The notes under the pieces: generated by a model | What the model saw: only the letters and a program-made list of their open reading frames with translations | Database searches by the model: none | Told to the model about the DNA's origin: nothing | Translations under genes and position numbers: made by a program | Assembly (NCBI GenBank): GCA_944362705.1 | Contig: CALVTO010000001.1 | Coordinates: 211,623-275,622 of the forward strand | Origin: an uncultured Clostridia bacterium | GTDB lineage: Bacteria > Bacillota > Clostridia > Christensenellales > UBA1242 | Direction: 5' to 3' | Length of the DNA: 64,000 nt | In this document: positions 60,174 to 64,000 of the stretch, piece after piece | Layout of the letters: every line of letters starts with the position of its first letter | Position numbering within the stretch: position 1 is the stretch's first letter

Positions 60174-62060
60174 ATGCAAGAAAAACAAAACGAAACACTT
60201 TCTACCAATGCACAAATGCGCAAAATGCGTGCAGAACGTAAACGTAAACACGTATACAACGCGGGGCTTCAAGCAAACGCCGAGCCCACCCAAGCGGTTA
60301 TTGAACCAGAAAACATGCAAAACCGCATGGACGACGTGGTAGAAACCGAAAACACCAATCGTAACCAACCAAACAAACAAAACAACGCGCACGGCAAAAA
60401 AGAAACACGTACGCAAGGTAAGTTAAAAGTTATGTTTTTAGGTGGTGTAGGTGAAATAGGTAAAAACATTACCGCTTTAGAATATGAAGACGATATTATG
60501 CTTATAGACTGCGGTTTGGCTTTTCCTAGTGAAGAAATGCCAGGCATAGACTTGGTTATTCCAGATTTTACCTACTTAAAAGAAAACAAAGACCGTATTC
60601 GCGGTATTGTATTTACCCACGGGCATGAAGACCATATTGGCTCGTTGCCTTATTTATTAAAAGATGTAAAAGTGCCACTATACGGCTCTAAAATGACACT
60701 TACCTTAATTGGTAATAAAATACGTGAACACCATATTACAGGCATTAAAGGTGTTGTGGTTAAGCCAAGAAATGTCGTTTCGCTTGGCAAATTTAAAGTA
60801 GAATTTGTGCGTGTAAACCACTCTATTGCAGGGTCTATGGCGCTTGCTATTACCACACCCGTTGGTGTTGTTTTCCACACGGGCGACTTTAAAATAGACT
60901 TTACGCCGATTGATGGCGAAATGATAGACCTACCACGTATTGCCGAAATTGGCAGACAGGGCGTATTGTTAATGATGGGTGAAAGTACCAACGTAGAACG
61001 CCCAGGGTACACCGAAAGTGAATCGGTAATTGGTGCAAGGCTAGATACCATTTTCCAATCGAACGCCGATAAACGCTTAATTGTAGCAACTTTTGCAAGT
61101 AACATTTATCGTATACAACAAATTATAGAGCTTGCCATAAAATACAACCGTAAGGTAGCGGTAGTTGGCAGAAGTATGATTAACAACATTGATGCAGGGC
61201 AACGTATTGGCGAGTTTAAATTTCCGGAAGAAACCTTTGTCGATATTGAAAAAGTAGGGCATATGGAAGATAAGAACGTGCTTATACTTTCTACAGGTAG
61301 CCAAGGCGAACCTATGAGCGCGTTATCTAGGTTGGCAAGAGGTGAGTTTAACAAAATTGTTGTAGGCGAAAACGATACGGTTATCTTTTCATCTTCGCCT
61401 ATTCCGGGTAACGAAAACAGCGTAAATGCGGTTATCAATAACCTATATCGCCGTGGCGCTATTGTTATACATGAAAACGTACATACCTCAGGCCACGCCT
61501 GCCGTGAAGAATTAAAAACCATTCATTCACTTATTCATCCAAAATTCTTTATTCCGGTGCATGGCGAGTACCGTCATTTAAAAGAGCACACACTGCTTGC
61601 ACAAAATTTAGGTATGGACCCACACAACATGCTTATTCCAGAAATTGGTATGTGTGTAGAAGTTACCAATAAATACATTATGGAAAAAGGCAGAGTACCT
61701 GCTGGCGAAATGCTCGTTGATGGCTTAGGCATTGGCGAAGCTACCAGTGTGGTATTACGTGAACGTAAACTTTTAAGCGAAGATGGCTTAATTATTATTG
61801 TTGTTGGTATATCTAGCACCAGTGGCGAAGTGGTAAACGAACCATACGTTATCAGTCGTGGTTTTGTATACCAAGACGAAATGGAAAAGTTAAACAACGA
61901 AAGCAAACAAATATTGCTCGACACATTAAAACTTATGGACTTAAAAGAAGTAAAAGATTGGAACGAAGTGCGTAACAGCATACGTAAACCATTGCGTAAT
62001 TTCTTCTTTAAAAAGTTTAAACGTACGCCAATGATATTGCCAATTATTTACAGAGTATAA
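60174..62060 (+). CDS. rnj: Ribonuclease J
   Basis: Metallo-beta-lactamase family RNase with endo- and 5'-3' exonuclease action, central to mRNA decay in Bacillota. The 628-residue product shows LGGVGEIGKN (from ~87), the zinc motif FTHGHEDHIG (147-156), FHTGDFKID (~233), the beta-CASP region with STGSQGEPMSALSRLA (~375) and the last metal-binding HTSGHAC (~434) and PVHGEYRHL motifs. It is ~75 residues longer than usual because residues 1-83 form a polar, Asn/Glu/Arg-rich extension. The conserved core is complete. The methyltransferase gene follows 13 bases after the stop, so they form one operon. Confidence 0.96.
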   Translation: MQEKQNETLSTNAQMRKMRAERKRKHVYNAGLQANAEPTQAVIEPENMQNRMDDVVETENTNRNQPNKQNNAHGKKETRTQGKLKVMFLGGVGEIGKNITALEYEDDIMLIDCGLAFPSEEMPGIDLVIPDFTYLKENKDRIRGIVFTHGHEDHIGSLPYLLKDVKVPLYGSKMTLTLIGNKIREHHITGIKGVVVKPRNVVSLGKFKVEFVRVNHSIAGSMALAITTPVGVVFHTGDFKIDFTPIDGEMIDLPRIAEIGRQGVLLMMGESTNVERPGYTESESVIGARLDTIFQSNADKRLIVATFASNIYRIQQIIELAIKYNRKVAVVGRSMINNIDAGQRIGEFKFPEETFVDIEKVGHMEDKNVLILSTGSQGEPMSALSRLARGEFNKIVVGENDTVIFSSSPIPGNENSVNAVINNLYRRGAIVIHENVHTSGHACREELKTIHSLIHPKFFIPVHGEYRHLKEHTLLAQNLGMDPHNMLIPEIGMCVEVTNKYIMEKGRVPAGEMLVDGLGIGEATSVVLRERKLLSEDGLIIIVVGISSTSGEVVNEPYVISRGFVYQDEMEKLNNESKQILLDTLKLMDLKEVKDWNEVRNSIRKPLRNFFFKKFKRTPMILPIIYRV

Positions 62061-62073
62061 AGGAGCGCAAAAC

Positions 62074-62973
62074 ATGCAAAACAAAGCGTGGGAAAACGAA
62101 GAATTTTCTGGGTTTAACGATTTAGATAGTTTCGATGCTTTAGATATTACCGAAGAAGAAACCGAAACCGTAAACGAGCCAACCCCAACACAAACCAAAG
62201 AACACCATGCAAACAAAACGCAAACCCAAGATGTAAACGTAGAGCAAGGCGCAAACCCAAACAAGCATACCCATGCTAACAAGCATGCATCAGCTAGCCA
62301 AACGCCACAAGATTTAACCCTAAGCAAAGATATGCTTGGTAAACGCGTTATGGGGTATATAGATAACGAAAAGCAAGCCGAGGCGGTGTTAAAAAAATTA
62401 GAAAAATACGCGTCGGAGCAATTTGTACCTATTTTGCGTACAGGCACGGCACGCTTATTAAAACAAATGGTACGCAAGGTGCAACCAGCAAGTGCGTTAG
62501 AAATTGGCACAGCTATAGGGTATAGTGGTACCATCATTCTTTCTAATAGCCCATCGTGTGAACTTGTCACCATAGAACTCGACCCAGGCGCCGTAAAAAT
62601 GGCAAGCAAAGCGTTTGCCAAAGCGCGGGTAGACGAGCGCGTAACCATTTTAGAAGAAGATTGTATGGTGGCGGTGCCAGAACTTGAAAAAGCAGGCATG
62701 GGCTTTGACTTTATTTTTCTAGATGGGCCAAAGGGGCAGTATATTCGCTTGTTGCCACATTTGGTAGCCTTACTTAATAAAGGTGGTATACTGTTTGCCG
62801 ATAACGTACTTTTCCGCGGTTACGTTACAGGCAAAGAACCTACACCAAAACGTTTTAAAACCATTGTAAAACGCATGCAAGAGTTTTTAGCTAAGGCTAA
62901 ACAACACCCGCAACTAATTAATGTAGAAATTATGGAAATTGAAGACGGCGTGTTGCTTGCTAATAAAGTGTAG
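62074..62973 (+). CDS. trmR: tRNA 5-hydroxyuridine methyltransferase, TrmR-like
   Basis: SAM-dependent O-methyltransferase that in B. subtilis (YrrM) converts ho5U34 to mo5U34 in tRNA. The 299-residue product has residues ~1-85 as a Glu/Thr/Asn/His-rich polar extension, then the class I fold: SALEIGTAIGYSG (139-151) for SAM, ELVTIELDP (~163), DFIFLDGPKGQY (metal and substrate loop, ~210) and FADNVLFRG (~240). The core of ~215 residues equals YrrM. The next gene is a U32-family TrhP-like protein, the enzyme that makes ho5U, as in the B. subtilis yrrMNO operon, which strongly supports the call. ATG has AAAGGAG upstream. Confidence 0.85.
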   Translation: MQNKAWENEEFSGFNDLDSFDALDITEEETETVNEPTPTQTKEHHANKTQTQDVNVEQGANPNKHTHANKHASASQTPQDLTLSKDMLGKRVMGYIDNEKQAEAVLKKLEKYASEQFVPILRTGTARLLKQMVRKVQPASALEIGTAIGYSGTIILSNSPSCELVTIELDPGAVKMASKAFAKARVDERVTILEEDCMVAVPELEKAGMGFDFIFLDGPKGQYIRLLPHLVALLNKGGILFADNVLFRGYVTGKEPTPKRFKTIVKRMQEFLAKAKQHPQLINVEIMEIEDGVLLANKV

Positions 62974-63055
62974 TACGCACATTTTTACGTGCAGGCTTAT
63001 GCGTTCTATTTGAACGTTTATTGGTATACAAGTATATGCTACATGTATGCACGTG

Positions 63056-63082
63056 CAAGCGCTATAACATATGGCGCTTGTT
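63056..63082 (+). other. Hairpin between trmR and the U32 gene
   Basis: CAAGCGC, loop, GCGCTTG followed by a short T run (TTTAT). It could be a weak terminator or attenuator. Confidence 0.4.
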
Positions 63083-63121
63083 TATACACAATTTTTAAAT
63101 AAACACTATAAAGGAAACATT

Positions 63122-64000
63122 ATGAAACAACCCTTAGAATTGTTAGCCCCAGCGGGTGATATGGAAAAACTAAAAACCGCGATTCATTTTGGAGCAAATG
63201 CCGTTTACATGGCAGGCAAGCAATATGGCTTGCGCGCGTATAGCGGTAATTTTTCTAATAACGAATTACAAGAAGCCGTAGCCTATGCGCATGCACATGG
63301 CGTAAAAGTGTATATTACACTGAATATCTTTGCGCATAATAAAGATTTTCAGGGTTTACAAGAATACTTGCAAACGCTTGAAAACGCAGGGGTAGATGCC
63401 GTTATTGTGTCCGACTTGGGTGTGTTTACATTTGTAAAACAACACACTAATTTAACCATTCACATTAGCACGCAAGCTAATACAACCAATAAATATACAG
63501 CAAAAATGTATGCCGATTTAGGCGCAAAGCGTATTATTTTAGCGCGCGAACTTACGGTAGAAGAAATACAAGAAATTCGCGCTTACTTACCCGAGAATAT
63601 AGAGCTAGAATGTTTTGTGCATGGCGCTATGTGTATTAGTTATAGTGGAAGGTGTTTGCTCTCGAATTACCTAACAGGGCGCGATAGTAACCACGGTGAA
63701 TGCGTACAAGCGTGCCGTTGGAGTTGGCAATTAACCAACGTTCAAGGTGAAAAAGTGCCTATGTATAAAGTGCAAGAGCGCACCAAACATGCCGACGAAC
63801 TCTCGGTAACCGAAGATGACTACGGCACATATATTTTTAATAGTAAAGATATGAACCTACTTGCACATTTAGATATTTTAGCACAAGCAGGTGTAACAAG
63901 TTTCAAAATTGAGGGCCGAATGAAATCGCCTTATTACACGGCAACGGTAGTCAATGCGTATCGCCGTGCTATCAACCAACTAGAAAACTTGCCATTGGGC
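63122..64000 (+). CDS. trhP: U32-family tRNA hydroxylation protein, TrhP-like (partial, runs off the right edge)
   Basis: ATG 63122 follows AAAGGAAA; 293 codons are visible and the end is cut by the window. The N-terminus ELLAPAGDMEKLKTAIHFGANAVYMAG is the hallmark of the U32 family, and ELECFVHGAMCISYSGRCLLSNYL with GECVQACRW (near 160-205) supplies the four cysteines of the iron-sulfur cluster. FKIEGRMKSPYYTA follows near 265. In E. coli YegQ and B. subtilis YrrN/YrrO such proteins take part in prephenate-dependent hydroxylation of uridine 34. The preceding TrmR-like gene would then methylate the product. Without the C-terminal part the exact subfamily (TrhP or RlhA) is unsettled, but the operon favours TrhP. 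Confidence 0.88.
   Translation, partial: MKQPLELLAPAGDMEKLKTAIHFGANAVYMAGKQYGLRAYSGNFSNNELQEAVAYAHAHGVKVYITLNIFAHNKDFQGLQEYLQTLENAGVDAVIVSDLGVFTFVKQHTNLTIHISTQANTTNKYTAKMYADLGAKRIILARELTVEEIQEIRAYLPENIELECFVHGAMCISYSGRCLLSNYLTGRDSNHGECVQACRWSWQLTNVQGEKVPMYKVQERTKHADELSVTEDDYGTYIFNSKDMNLLAHLDILAQAGVTSFKIEGRMKSPYYTATVVNAYRRAINQLENLPLG

Overview
The window looks like chromosomal DNA from a low-GC Gram-positive bacterium, most likely an uncultured member of the Clostridia (Bacillota). The grounds are an ftsA-ftsZ-der-plsY core, an RNase J gene, a PdaB-type deacetylase, AAGGAGG-type ribosome binding sites, and promoters of the form TTGAC(A/G)-N17-TAT(A/G)CT. No marker fixes the lineage more closely. 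All calls come from reading the sequence; no database search was run.

Layout. 1-5.4 kb is a cell-division and GTPase/lipid block: the tail of a likely ftsQ, then ftsA, ftsZ, der and plsY. 5.5-6.4 kb holds seven tRNA genes (Gly, Arg, Gln, Gln, His, Lys, Leu). The end of tRNA-Leu and its terminator are repeated in tandem for about 500 bp. Then follows an AT-rich islet with a previously unlisted 41-residue, seven-cysteine peptide gene directly before a radical SAM/SPASM enzyme, a likely ribosomally made, thioether-type modified peptide system. 8.6-13.4 kb holds a decayed acetyltransferase and five mostly unrecognised proteins behind strong promoters, one promoter sitting inside a large inverted repeat. 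13.4-14.4 kb is non-coding and contains a 158-bp tandem repeat.

14.4-16.3 kb carries a PdaB-like deacetylase and a two-OB-fold SSB-like protein. The minus strand from 38.2 to 16.35 kb is a two-gene surface unit: a lipoprotein of about 6,650 residues with scattered InlB/Flg_new-like repeats, then a membrane-anchored protein with SH3-like domains.

38.9-57.9 kb is phage-derived. It opens with a LexA/SOS-type box ahead of two small genes, is interrupted by a minus-strand SH3-type membrane protein, and continues with a P22/podovirus-like packaging and head module: large terminase, AT-hook protein, Zn-finger-like protein, portal, scaffold, capsid, connector proteins, unknown structural proteins, a coiled-coil protein and a holin-like protein. 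I see no integrase, replication genes, endolysin or long tail genes, so it is either a defective or domesticated particle cassette or a prophage of unusual composition.

58.4-64 kb returns to host genes: a polytopic membrane protein, RNase J, and a TrmR-like methyltransferase followed by a U32-family TrhP-like protein, the expected pair for 5-methoxyuridine in tRNA wobble positions.

A recurring theme is tandem copying of 3' gene ends (tRNA-Leu, terminase, SSB), plus a 158-bp intergenic tandem repeat.
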